From JAHRAW01 sp028066695 (GTDB lineage: Bacteria; Pseudomonadota; Gammaproteobacteria; Arenicellales; Poriferihabitantaceae): 64,000 bases of DNA. This document shows positions 42,871 through 50,922 of this stretch, piece by piece; positions within the stretch are counted from its first letter, which is position 1; every line of letters begins with the position of its first letter. Below the pieces are notes generated by a model that saw nothing but the letters and a program-made list of their open reading frames with translations, searched no databases and was not told where the DNA came from. The position numbers were made by a program, and so were the translations under genes. The stretch covers positions 806,001 to 870,000 of the forward strand of contig OY734803.1 in the NCBI GenBank assembly GCA_963457535.1. Direction: 5' to 3'.

Positions 42871-42897
42871 TTAGCACTCCTCAAATGAGAGCGCCAG
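42871..42897. promoter_or_regulatory. CIRCE-like HrcA operator over the rpoH promoter
   Basis: TTAGCACTC (42871-42879) is a perfect CIRCE half-site. After exactly nine bases comes GAGCGCCAG (42889-42897), 6/9 to the opposite half. On the minus strand the site spans TGGCGC (-35-like), 17 bases and TAAAAT (-10), so a bound repressor would block rpoH. A further near half-site, TTGGCACTC, lies at 42852-42860. CIRCE/HrcA control of groESL and dnaK is well established; control of rpoH is not the usual arrangement. Whether hrcA exists in this genome cannot be seen here. Confidence 0.6.
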
Positions 42898-42910
42898 TCG
42901 GGGGGAACTC

Positions 42911-42944
42911 CCCCCATATCCTCCATGGGAGGAGGATATGGGGG
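42911..42944. repeat. 14-bp perfect inverted repeat upstream of rpoH
   Basis: CCCCCATATCCTCC (42911-42924) is complementary to 42931-42944 around a six-base loop. A competing GGGGG/CCCCC pair uses 42901-42905 with 42911-42915. No T run follows on either strand, so it is not a standard terminator. It lies between the plsC-like stop and the CIRCE-like site. Confidence 0.7.
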
Positions 42945-43021
42945 CGCGCCGGCGAGATTTCAACCCCGCGCAAAAAGCCGCGGAAAAGCGTGGAAAAGGC
43001 GCCAAAAAGGGCGAGTTCCCG

Positions 43022-43750
43022 CTATTTTTCCTCCACCGCGGCCCGCACCATTTCCTCGGCGCGAAGCGCCAGATGGCGGCGCTCCTCGCCGTCCTCATCG
43101 CGGGAAAGCGGCGGAAATACGCGGATTTCGGCGGTAATCGCCGGTCCGCACACGCAGGCCCACACGCTCTGCAGCAAGGTCGCGTCGGCGAAAGAATGGC
43201 GGGTGACCACCTCGCCGGCCGCGTCGCGGTAGCGCAGCGCGACCGGCTGCAGCGGCGCGCCGGCGTCCAGCGCGGCCTGCAGCAGGCGCGGCTTAAAGCG
43301 CGCGACCGATCTGCCGTCGCCGGTGCGCCCCTCGGGAAAAATCACCACGCGGCGGCGCGCGCGCAAAGCCGCGCCGATTTCCACGCCGGCCTGCTGCGCG
43401 CCGCGCCCGCGCGCAATGAACAGCACGCCGGATTTGCGGATGAGCCAGCCGAGCGCGGGCCACGCGGCGATTTCACTGGTGGCGAGGAAGGTCGCGCGCC
43501 ACCGCGCGCCGACCACTATCGGGTCCAGCCAGGAGATGTGGTTGGCGAGCAGCAGCGCGCCCTCGGCCGGGGATTCGCCGGACACACGCACGCGCACGCC
43601 GAGGCTGGCCGCGATGAGCGCGTTCCAGCGCAATTTCACCCGGGAAAACGCGGCGCGCGTCATCGCGCCCTTGCCGGCGCACACCAGCATGCCGAACGCC
43701 ACAACCAGCAGCGCGAAAAAAATTTTGACGGCGCCGGCCGCGATGCGCAT
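43022..43750 (-). CDS. 1-acyl-sn-glycerol-3-phosphate acyltransferase family protein
   Basis: 242 residues. One N-terminal membrane segment (VKIFFALLVVAFGMLVCAG) and PlsC-family motifs are present: LLANHISWLDP (HxxxxD catalytic motif), GVLFIARG and VVIFPEGRTGDG. It acylates lysophospholipid, probably phosphatidic acid precursor, at the inner membrane. It follows hslU by 12 bases in the same direction and precedes rpoH. Whether it is the main PlsC or a paralogue cannot be told here. Confidence 0.88.
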   Translation of the reverse strand: MRIAAGAVKIFFALLVVAFGMLVCAGKGAMTRAAFSRVKLRWNALIAASLGVRVRVSGESPAEGALLLANHISWLDPIVVGARWRATFLATSEIAAWPALGWLIRKSGVLFIARGRGAQQAGVEIGAALRARRRVVIFPEGRTGDGRSVARFKPRLLQAALDAGAPLQPVALRYRDAAGEVVTRHSFADATLLQSVWACVCGPAITAEIRVFPPLSRDEDGEERRHLALRAEEMVRAAVEEK

Positions 43751-43762
43751 CGTGCCGCGCGC

Positions 43763-45085
43763 CTACAAAATATACCGCGACAAATCCTGGTCTTCCACCA
43801 AGTCCCGCAGGTGCCGCTCGACGTATTCCTCGTCCACCACGGCTTTTTGCCCGGACTTGTCGGCCGCTTCAAATGACAGCGTCTCCAGAAGGCGCTCCAT
43901 CACGGTGTGCAGCCGCCGCGCGCCGATGTTTTCGGTCTGCTCGTTGACCTGCCAGGCGGCCTCGGCGATGCGCCGCACGCCGGCCTCGGTGAACTGCAGC
44001 GTCACGCCCTCGGTCGCCATCAGCGCGGCGTATTGCCCGGTCAGCGACGCGTCCGGCTCGGTCAGGATGCGCACGAAATCGCCGCTGGTCAGCGCGGTCA
44101 ACTCCACGCGAATCGGCAGCCGCCCCTGCAGTTCGGGAATCAGGTCGGACGGCTTGGTCAGTTGAAACGCGCCGGCCGCGATGAACAGGATGTGGTCGGT
44201 TTTAATCACGCCGTATTTGGTGGAGACGGTGGTGCCCTCCACCAGCGGCAGCAGGTCGCGCTGCACGCCTTCGCGCGAAACATCGGCGCCGCCATGCCCG
44301 GCCGCGCCGCGTCCGACGATTTTGTCCATCTCGTCCACGAATACGATGCCGTGCTGTTCCACGCGCTCCACCGCGGCGAGTTTGATGTCCTCGTCGTTGA
44401 CCAGTTTGGAGGCCTCTTCCTCGGTCAGCAACTGCAGCGCGTCGGCGACTTTGACCTTGCGCTTGCGCGTGCGCTGCCCGCCCATGTTTTGAAACATGCT
44501 CTGCAGTTGGCTGGTCATCTCTTCCATGCCCGGCGGCGCGAAAATTTCCACGCCGACCGAGGACGCGCCGACTTCAATTTCCACTTCGGCGTCGTCCAGC
44601 CCGCCTTCGCGGAGTTTTTTGCGAAACCGCTGGCGCGCCGCGCCGTCTTTTTCCGCGCCGGCATCGCGCGCCGGCGGCAGCAGCAAATCCAGCACCTGCT
44701 CCTCGGCCGCGTCCTCGGCGCGCGCGCGCACTTTTTCCATCGCGCTCTCGCGCACCATCTTGACCGCCATGTCGGCGAGATCGCGAATGATGGAATCCAC
44801 TTCGCGCCCGACATAGCCGACCTCGGTGAACTTGGTCGCCTCCACTTTGATGAACGGCGCGTGCGCGAGTTTCGCCAGCCGCCGCGAAATTTCGGTTTTG
44901 CCGACGCCGGTCGGGCCGATCATCAAAATATTCTTCGGCGTGATTTCCGCGCGCATTTCCTCGTCCACCTGGCTGCGCCGCCAGCGGTTTCGCAGCGCAA
45001 TGGCGACCGAGCGTTTCGCGCTCTGCTGGCCGATGATGTGCTTGTCCAGTTCTTCGACGATTTCGCGCGGCGTCATTTCGCTCAT
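43763..45085 (-). CDS. hslU: ATP-dependent protease ATPase subunit HslU
   Basis: 440 residues. LDKHIIGQQSAKRSVAIALRNRWRR is the conserved opening (shown in two parts across residues 13-37). Walker A is GPTGVGKTE, with VGYVGREVDSIIRDLA and Walker B GIVFVDEMDKI following. The intermediate I-domain (~110-240) and GDFVRILTEPDASLTGQY complete the AAA+ core. The C-terminal DLSRYIL tail inserts into HslV. ATG overlaps the hslV stop by four bases. It unfolds substrates for the HslV peptidase. Confidence 0.96.
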   Translation of the reverse strand: MSEMTPREIVEELDKHIIGQQSAKRSVAIALRNRWRRSQVDEEMRAEITPKNILMIGPTGVGKTEISRRLAKLAHAPFIKVEATKFTEVGYVGREVDSIIRDLADMAVKMVRESAMEKVRARAEDAAEEQVLDLLLPPARDAGAEKDGAARQRFRKKLREGGLDDAEVEIEVGASSVGVEIFAPPGMEEMTSQLQSMFQNMGGQRTRKRKVKVADALQLLTEEEASKLVNDEDIKLAAVERVEQHGIVFVDEMDKIVGRGAAGHGGADVSREGVQRDLLPLVEGTTVSTKYGVIKTDHILFIAAGAFQLTKPSDLIPELQGRLPIRVELTALTSGDFVRILTEPDASLTGQYAALMATEGVTLQFTEAGVRRIAEAAWQVNEQTENIGARRLHTVMERLLETLSFEAADKSGQKAVVDEEYVERHLRDLVEDQDLSRYIL

Positions 45086-45627
45086 GCCGGCCGCTCCAGC
45101 AATTCGGTGCCGATGTGCTCGTTGGTGTAGATGCAGATGCGCGCGGCGATGCGCAGACTGCGCTCGACGATTTCGCGCGCGTCCAGTTCGGTGCCTTCCA
45201 GCATCGCCAGCGCCGCGGCTTTGGCGAAATCGCCGCCGGAGCCGATCGCCATCACGCCGTCCTCCGGCTCCACCACGTCGCCGTTGCCGGAGATGATCAG
45301 CGAGGTGTCGGCGTCGGCGACCGCGAGCAGCGCTTCCAGCCGGCGCAGCAGGCGGTCGGTGCGCCAGTCTTTCGCCAATTCCACCGCGGCGCGCACCAGT
45401 TGTCCGCGGTGCTCTTTCAGTTTGCCCTCAAAGCGCTCAAACAGCGTGAAGGCGTCGGCGGTGCCGCCGGCGAAACCGGCGAGCACGCGGTCGTTGTGCA
45501 GGCGGCGAATCTTGCGCGCGTTGGTTTTCATCGTGGTCGCGCCGAGCGTGACCTGCCCGTCGCCGCCGATGGCGACTTGGCCGCCGCGGCGCACCGACAA
45601 AATTGTGGTGGCGCGCATGCGCTGCAT
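45082..45627 (-). CDS. hslV: ATP-dependent protease peptidase subunit HslV
   Basis: 181 residues. The catalytic threonine pair is in RATTILSVRRGG, with a five- to six-residue propeptide to be removed. GGDGQVTLGATTMKTNARKIRRL and LAGFAGGTADAFTLFERFE are family signatures. It forms the dodecameric peptidase chamber capped by HslU. ATG 45627 overlaps the sspB stop (TAATG), so its synthesis is coupled to the adaptor SspB. No sigma-32 promoter is visible immediately upstream because sspB coding sequence occupies that space. Confidence 0.96.
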   Translation of the reverse strand: MQRMRATTILSVRRGGQVAIGGDGQVTLGATTMKTNARKIRRLHNDRVLAGFAGGTADAFTLFERFEGKLKEHRGQLVRAAVELAKDWRTDRLLRRLEALLAVADADTSLIISGNGDVVEPEDGVMAIGSGGDFAKAAALAMLEGTELDAREIVERSLRIAARICIYTNEHIGTELLERPA

Positions 45628-46097
45628 TACTTGACCAGTCGCAAACGCGGGGGGCGCGGCGGCGCGCCGTTTTTTTTACGCGCGCCGTTGGTTGCCGGCG
45701 CCGAAGCCGCGTCCGGAGCGGGAGCGTCTGCCGGCGGCGGCTCGTCCATGTCGTTGTGAAAGAAAATGCCGCGCCCGTTTTCGCGCCCGTAAATCGCCAG
45801 CACCGCGGCGACCGGCACCAGCACATCGTGCGGCCGGCCGGCGAAGCGCGCCGAAAAGCGCAGGCATTCGTTGTTCATCTCCAGTCCCTTGACCGCGCGC
45901 GGGTGGATGGTCAGCGCGATACGCCCGCCGCCGCCGACGCTGTCCGGCAGCATCACGCCGTCGACGCCGGCGTCCACCAGCACCTGCGGCGTCAGGCCGT
46001 GGTCAAGCGCCCACTCGTAGATCGCCCGCAGCAAATAGGGGCGCGTGGACGCCTTGTCCGGGTCTTCGCCGCCCCCGCCGCCATGCCGCGCCGCCAT
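45627..46097 (-). CDS. sspB: ClpXP protease specificity-enhancing factor
   Basis: 156 residues. RPYLLRAIYEWALDHGLTPQVLVDA and the VMLPDS / LTIHPRAVKGLEM strands form the substrate-binding domain that grips ssrA tags. A flexible alanine/proline-rich linker ends in PPRPPRLRLVK, the short basic/hydrophobic ClpX-docking tail typical of SspB. It delivers ssrA-tagged proteins to ClpXP. It lies four bases after sspA and overlaps hslV. Confidence 0.93.
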   Translation of the reverse strand: MAARHGGGGGEDPDKASTRPYLLRAIYEWALDHGLTPQVLVDAGVDGVMLPDSVGGGGRIALTIHPRAVKGLEMNNECLRFSARFAGRPHDVLVPVAAVLAIYGRENGRGIFFHNDMDEPPPADAPAPDAASAPATNGARKKNGAPPRPPRLRLVK

Positions 46098-46101
46098 GCG
46101 C

Positions 46102-46752
46102 TCAGCGCAGCCCGGCTTCCTGGCGGCTCAGACTGCCGGTGAACGCCGGGCGCGTGAACATGCGTTCGGCGTAGGCGCGCACCGCGTTCGCCTGCTTCGG
46201 CAGCGCGATGCCGAGCCACGGCAGCCGCCACAAAAGCGGCGTGAAGTAGGCGTCGGCCAGCGTGTATTCCTCGCTCATGAAATACGGCTGCTGCGCGAAC
46301 AGCGGCGACAGCGCGAGCAGGCCGTCGCGGATGTTTTTTTTCAATTCGGCCGGCGGCTTGCCGCCTTTCTCCTCAAAGTCGCTCAGCGGTTCCAGCCAGT
46401 CGCGCACCAGGCGCGAGATGATCAGCCGCGTCTTGGCGCGCGAAATCGGATCCACCGGCATCAGCGGCGGGTGCGGAAAACGCTCGTCCAAATATTCAAT
46501 GATGACCGCCGGGTCGTAGAGGATCAACTCGCGGTCGACCAGCGTCGGCGTTTCGCCGTAGGGGTTGTATTCAAACAGCCGCTCCGGGTTGTCGCGCGCC
46601 GACACATATTCAATGCTTCCCTCCACGTCTTTTTCCAACAGCACCACGCGGCAACAGTGGCTGAACACGCACACCGTCCCCGACAGCAGGGTCATGGAGA
46701 GGTGTCCGGCGATCAGCAGATCGTCGTCGTCGGCCGAGTCGAGAATCGCCAT
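46102..46752 (-). CDS. sspA: Stringent starvation protein A (GST-fold)
   Basis: 216 residues. Thioredoxin-like domain with TLLSGTVCVFSHCCRVVLLEK, then NPYGETPTLVDRELILYDP and the helical GST C-terminal domain (EEYTLADAYFTPLLWRL). SspA binds RNA polymerase and helps acid and starvation tolerance; it lacks glutathione transferase activity. It lies three bases after petC, the arrangement known in beta- and gammaproteobacteria. Confidence 0.93.
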   Translation of the reverse strand: MAILDSADDDDLLIAGHLSMTLLSGTVCVFSHCCRVVLLEKDVEGSIEYVSARDNPERLFEYNPYGETPTLVDRELILYDPAVIIEYLDERFPHPPLMPVDPISRAKTRLIISRLVRDWLEPLSDFEEKGGKPPAELKKNIRDGLLALSPLFAQQPYFMSEEYTLADAYFTPLLWRLPWLGIALPKQANAVRAYAERMFTRPAFTGSLSRQEAGLR

Positions 46753-46755
46753 CGG

Positions 46756-47493
46756 TTACTCGTGGATGTCGCGCCAGTATTCCTTTTTCAGCCGGTAGGC
46801 GAGCGCCGCGAACGCCAGCAAAAACAAAAAGGTCCACACGCCGTAGCGAATCCGCGCCGGCCGCGACGGCTCGCCCATGTACACCAAAAAGTTGGTCAGG
46901 TCGCCGACCGCGCGCGCGTATTCGGCGTCGCTCATGCTGCCGGCGCGGACTTTTTCAAAACGCATCGGGCCGTCCTCTTCCTCCGGCGGAAGCGCGCGCT
47001 GCAGGCCCTGCAGCGGGTGCAGCGCGTGCGGCATCGCGGTGTTCGGATAGACCGCGTTGTTCCAGCCGTTCGGCGCATTCGGGTCCAGGTAGAACGCGAG
47101 GAAGTAGTTGTAGAGCCAGTCGTCTCCGCGCAGGCGCGCGACCAGCGACAAATCCGGCGGGGCGATGCCGAACCACGCTTCGGCGTCCTCTTTGGTCATC
47201 ACCGCGACCATCGGGTCGCCGATTTTTTCGCCGGTGAAAAGCATGTTGCGCTTCGCCACTTCGCGCGGAATTTCCAGGTCGTCGGCGACGCGCGAGTAGC
47301 GCATGAAGCGCGCGCTGTGGCAGGACAGGCAGTAATTGACGAACAGCCGCGCGCCGCGCTGCAGCGAATGCTTGTCGCGCAGACTGGCTTTGTAAGGGGT
47401 GAGCGCCGCGCCCGGGCCGGCGGCGTGCGCGGCCGGCCCAATCGCGAGCGCGAGCAACAGGACCGGCGCCAGCGCGCGCAGAACGCGCGTCAT
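46756..47493 (-). CDS. petC: Cytochrome c1 of the bc1 complex
   Basis: 245 residues from ATG 47493, overlapping the petB stop (ATGA). A signal peptide (VLLLALAIGPAAHA) is present, with the heme c motif CLSCH at 55-59 in FVNYCLSCHSARFMRYSR. AGSMSDAEYARAVGDLTNFLVYMGEP precedes the C-terminal membrane anchor (split across residues ~195-240). The axial methionine is probably in NTAMPHAL. It passes electrons from the Rieske protein to soluble cytochrome c. Confidence 0.95.
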   Translation of the reverse strand: MTRVLRALAPVLLLALAIGPAAHAAGPGAALTPYKASLRDKHSLQRGARLFVNYCLSCHSARFMRYSRVADDLEIPREVAKRNMLFTGEKIGDPMVAVMTKEDAEAWFGIAPPDLSLVARLRGDDWLYNYFLAFYLDPNAPNGWNNAVYPNTAMPHALHPLQGLQRALPPEEEDGPMRFEKVRAGSMSDAEYARAVGDLTNFLVYMGEPSRPARIRYGVWTFLFLLAFAALAYRLKKEYWRDIHE

Positions 47494-48740
47494 CCGGTGA
47501 CCCGGTCCGGCGGCGTCTTGACCCGCCCCTGTTTGCTGTAATACGGCATCAGCAGAAAATACGCGAAATACACCAGCGTGAAAAATTGCGCGGCGAAAGT
47601 CCGCCCCGGAGTCGGCGGCAGGGTGCCGAGGTAGCCGAGCACCAGGAACGACAGCGTGAACAGCCCGAGCGCGGCGCGGCACGGCCAGGCTTTGTAGCGC
47701 ATAGAGCGCGCCGGGCTGCGGTCGAGCCACGGCAGAAAGAAAAACACCGCGAGCGAGGCGAACATCGCCAGCACCCCCCACACCTGCGTGCCGGCGAAAC
47801 TCGGCACCGCGCGCAGAATCGCGTAATAGGGCGTGAAATACCAGACCGGCGCGATGTGCTCGGGGGTTTTCAGCGGGTTGGCCGGCTCAAAGTTCGGCTG
47901 CTCAATGAAGTAGCCGCCCATCTCCGGCGCGAAAAAAACCACCGCGAAAAACACCAGCAGAAACACGGCGATGCCGAAGGTGTCCTTGACCGTGTAATAC
48001 GGGTGGAACGGAATGCCGTCGGCCGGCGCGCGCGGGTCCCACTTGTTGCCCTTCTTGCCCTTTTTGATTTCAATGCCGTCCGGGTTGTTGGAGCCGACTT
48101 TGTGCAGCGAGACGATGTGCAGGAACACCAAGCCGGCGAGCAGGAACGGCACCAGGTAGTGCAGCGCGTAAAAGCGGTTGAGGGTGATGTCGGAGATGAC
48201 ATAGTCGCCGCGAATCCACTCCGACAGCGCGGGCCCGATGAGCGGAATGGTGTCGAACAAATTGACGATGACCTGCGCGCCCCAGTAGGACATCTGCCCC
48301 CACGGCAGCAGGTAGCCGAAGAACGCGGTCATCATCATCGCGACATAGATGACCATGCCGAAAATCCACAGCAATTCGCGCGGGCTGCGGTAGGAGCCGT
48401 AGAGCAGCCCGCGGAACATGTGCAGATACACCACGATGAAGAAGAACGACGCGCCGGTGGAATGCATGTAGCGGATGAACCAGCCGCCCCAGACATCGCG
48501 CATGATGTATTCGATGGAGGCGAACGCCGACTCGGCGTCCGGCTTGTAGTTCATCGCCAGCAGCACGCCGGTGATGATCTGCAGCACGAGCAGCACCAGC
48601 GCGATGCTGCCGAAGTAATACCAAAAATTAAAGTTCTTCGGCGCGTAGTATTCGGACAGGTGCTCCCGGAACACCTTGCTCGCCGGGAAGCGCGCGTCTA
48701 TCCACTGCATAATCTTGCTCTTGTTCTGGGTCTTGTTCAT
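47490..48740 (-). CDS. petB: Cytochrome b of the bc1 complex
   Basis: 416 residues. Eight helices; heme histidines are in YMHSTGASFFF / YLHMFRGLLYGSYRSPRE and in RFYALHYLVPF / FLHIVSLHKVGSNNPDG. The quinol-oxidation site PDW-like motif is PEHIAPVWYFTPYYAILRA, i.e. P-V-W where many proteobacteria have P-E-W at a nearby position. It is the quinol-oxidising membrane core. It is 11 bases from petA and overlaps petC. Confidence 0.96.
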   Translation of the reverse strand: MNKTQNKSKIMQWIDARFPASKVFREHLSEYYAPKNFNFWYYFGSIALVLLVLQIITGVLLAMNYKPDAESAFASIEYIMRDVWGGWFIRYMHSTGASFFFIVVYLHMFRGLLYGSYRSPRELLWIFGMVIYVAMMMTAFFGYLLPWGQMSYWGAQVIVNLFDTIPLIGPALSEWIRGDYVISDITLNRFYALHYLVPFLLAGLVFLHIVSLHKVGSNNPDGIEIKKGKKGNKWDPRAPADGIPFHPYYTVKDTFGIAVFLLVFFAVVFFAPEMGGYFIEQPNFEPANPLKTPEHIAPVWYFTPYYAILRAVPSFAGTQVWGVLAMFASLAVFFFLPWLDRSPARSMRYKAWPCRAALGLFTLSFLVLGYLGTLPPTPGRTFAAQFFTLVYFAYFLLMPYYSKQGRVKTPPDRVTG

Positions 48741-48751
48741 CGCGCCCGGCG

Positions 48752-49339
48752 TTACGCCGCCTCCCCGTCTTCGCCGATCACCAGGACATTTTCCGACAGG
48801 TAGCGGTGCGGCGGCACCACCAGGTTGGTCGGCGCCGGCACATTGCGGTAGACGCGCCCGGCCAGGTCAAAGCGCGAACCGTGGCACGCGCACAGAAACG
48901 CGCCCTCTTTCGCGTCGGCGAATTCGGGGCGGAATTTCGGCGAGCAGCCGAGATGCGTGCAGATGCCGACCAGCACCAGCACGTCGCGGCGGATGGAGCG
49001 GTGCGGGTTGCGCGCGTAATCCGGCTGCTGCCCGGCTTTGGATGCCGGGTCGGCGAGCAGGCGGTCCAGCGAATCCAGCGCGGCCAGCGAATCCTCGGAG
49101 CGCCCGATGATCCACACCGGCTTGCCGCGCCATTCCACGGTGATTTGCTTGCCCGGCGCGATGCCGCTGATGTCCACCTCCACCGGCGCGCCGGCCGCGC
49201 GCGCGCGCGCCGAAGGCGTCATGCTGCCGGCAAACGGCACCAGCATTCCGGCGGTTCCGGCGAGTCCCATGCCGGTGGTCGCCGCGGTCAGCAGGCGGCG
49301 GCGTTTGCCGTCAACCTGCGCGTCGGAGGGTTTTTTCAT
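48752..49339 (-). CDS. petA: Rieske iron-sulfur subunit of the bc1 complex
   Basis: 195 residues. A twin-arginine-type N-terminus (GKRRRLLTAATTGMGLAG) serves as signal and anchor. The 2Fe-2S ligands are in CTHLGC (127-132) and CACHGSRFD (150-158): C127, H129, C150 and H153, with a C132-C152 disulfide expected. It is the first gene of the leftward run petABC-sspAB-hslVU. The gap to 49429 is about 90 bases with no clear consensus promoter. Confidence 0.95.
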   Translation of the reverse strand: MKKPSDAQVDGKRRRLLTAATTGMGLAGTAGMLVPFAGSMTPSARARAAGAPVEVDISGIAPGKQITVEWRGKPVWIIGRSEDSLAALDSLDRLLADPASKAGQQPDYARNPHRSIRRDVLVLVGICTHLGCSPKFRPEFADAKEGAFLCACHGSRFDLAGRVYRNVPAPTNLVVPPHRYLSENVLVIGEDGEAA

Positions 49340-49429
49340 CGGGATCTTTGGGAGGAGCTTCGGAGGGATTTTGGCGCGGGAATGCGGGAGAAGCGGTTTG
49401 GCCGGGCGAGTATAGCAAACGCGCGCGCC

Positions 49430-50758
49430 TCAAAAACGCAGTTCGCCTTTCAGCATGGCCGCGCGCGCGTCGTGCAGCGTGAAAGCCAGATGCGTATTCG
49501 GATGCGCCTGCGGCTGCCAGCGTAGGCCGAGAATGCGCTGCTCGTCATCGAGAGCGGCGCCGCCAATCGTTTCGGCATACGGCGTCAGCAACCCGCGCGC
49601 GGCAAAACCGTAACCGACCACCGCGCGCATCCGCGGCGCGGGCGCGGCTTCATTCGTATTGGCATTTGCATTTGCGTTTGCAAATTCTTCCGGCAACGCG
49701 AGTGCGCCGCCGCCGTATTGGTGATCCAGGCGCAGCGACAAACCGCGCCCGCCGCGGCCGGCGCGCATTTCCAGGCCGGTGCCGGCGCCCCATTCCTTGT
49801 AATCGTTGCCGTTGTAAAAACGCCCGTTGACCGACAGGGTCACGCCGGTGGCGAAGTTGATGTAGTCAATGCCGGCCGCGAACTCCACGCCGCCGCCGGT
49901 GCTTTCGCGGTGGAAGGTGGCGCCGTTGGTGAGCTCGCTCTCCACCGTGTCATAGCGAAAGCCGAGTTCCACCCGCGGCGAGATGATGCCGTTGGCGCGC
50001 TGGTGCGAATGCTCGCCGATCAGCAGCAGCCTCCCGCGCGCGCTGTCCACATCCTGCGCATCCACATTCTTGCTTTTTTCCACCGAAGTCGCCGCGTAGG
50101 ACCCGTCGGCGCGGATGGCGAGGCCCGGCACCAGGGTCTGCTTGACCGAGAGCGCGGCGACGGTTTCGCTGGTGTCGGCGGCGCGCGCATCCTCCGCGGA
50201 GCCGGACGGGGTGATTTTCAGCGTGCCGGCGCCGCCGCCGGCCATGCCCCACACATCGGTGGCGCCGAGCGACCAGGAAAAATACGCGGCGCCGGTGGTG
50301 TTGGAATGCGTGTATTTGCCGGACATGCCGTTTTGGCCGGACACGCCGTAATCCACTTCGCTCCTGCGCCGCGACGCGGCCGCGCCGAGCAGAAAATTGT
50401 TCACCCGAAAATCCATGCCGAGATCAAAGTGCTGGGTGCGGCTGTCCCAGGTGGTGATTTTGTCGTCGCCGCGCGCTTCGTCGCTGCCGTCGGCGACGCG
50501 GAATTTTCCGCGCGCCCACACCGGCGCGCCGCGCGCGCGCTCGGCATGCGTCTCGGCCGCGGCCATCACCCCGCCGAGCCCGCTGTGCGCGAGCACCGGC
50601 AGCGTGGAGAGATTGAGGCTGCGAATGTCTTCCATGTCGGCGGCGGCAAAGGCCGGAATCACGCCGAAAAATGCGGCGAAAAGCGCCGCCATGCCGCGTT
50701 TTTCGCGGCGCTTTTGTAAATGACCGGTTTTCGCGTTCATTTTCATTTTATTGTTCAT
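49430..50758 (-). CDS. Autotransporter-type beta-barrel outer-membrane protein
   Basis: 442 residues from ATG 50758. A basic N-terminus and signal peptide (MAALFAAFFGVIPAFAAAD) are followed by ~60 residues and then a ~330-residue region of alternating polar/aromatic strands (FDLGMDFRVNNFLLGAAAS, AYFSWSLG, ISPRVELGFRYD). It ends in GELRF, with the terminal phenylalanine used by the BAM machinery. This is an autotransporter-domain barrel with almost no passenger. A loop reads NANANANTNE, encoded by a six-base repeat (about 49651-49686), so copy-number change would alter loop length without frameshift. It may be a stand-alone barrel or adhesin remnant. Confidence 0.75.
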   Translation of the reverse strand: MNNKMKMNAKTGHLQKRREKRGMAALFAAFFGVIPAFAAADMEDIRSLNLSTLPVLAHSGLGGVMAAAETHAERARGAPVWARGKFRVADGSDEARGDDKITTWDSRTQHFDLGMDFRVNNFLLGAAASRRRSEVDYGVSGQNGMSGKYTHSNTTGAAYFSWSLGATDVWGMAGGGAGTLKITPSGSAEDARAADTSETVAALSVKQTLVPGLAIRADGSYAATSVEKSKNVDAQDVDSARGRLLLIGEHSHQRANGIISPRVELGFRYDTVESELTNGATFHRESTGGGVEFAAGIDYINFATGVTLSVNGRFYNGNDYKEWGAGTGLEMRAGRGGRGLSLRLDHQYGGGALALPEEFANANANANTNEAAPAPRMRAVVGYGFAARGLLTPYAETIGGAALDDEQRILGLRWQPQAHPNTHLAFTLHDARAAMLKGELRF

Positions 50759-50922
50759 TTTCTTGCCGTGGGGATGGGGGATTTTGGGGAATAGGCGCAG
50801 GGGCAATTCGGGGCGAATTTCGCAACGAATAATACCCGATTTTCGCGGGAAAAAACAACCCGCGACGCGCCAAATTCATCAAAATTTTGAGGGAAAAATT
50901 CCGGGCGAAAACTCCCGCGGAT

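Noticed and set aside
50843..50865. TCGCGGG/CCCGCGA inverted repeat as a terminator after benE
   Set aside because: The T/A-rich part is in the loop, not after the stem; no T run follows.
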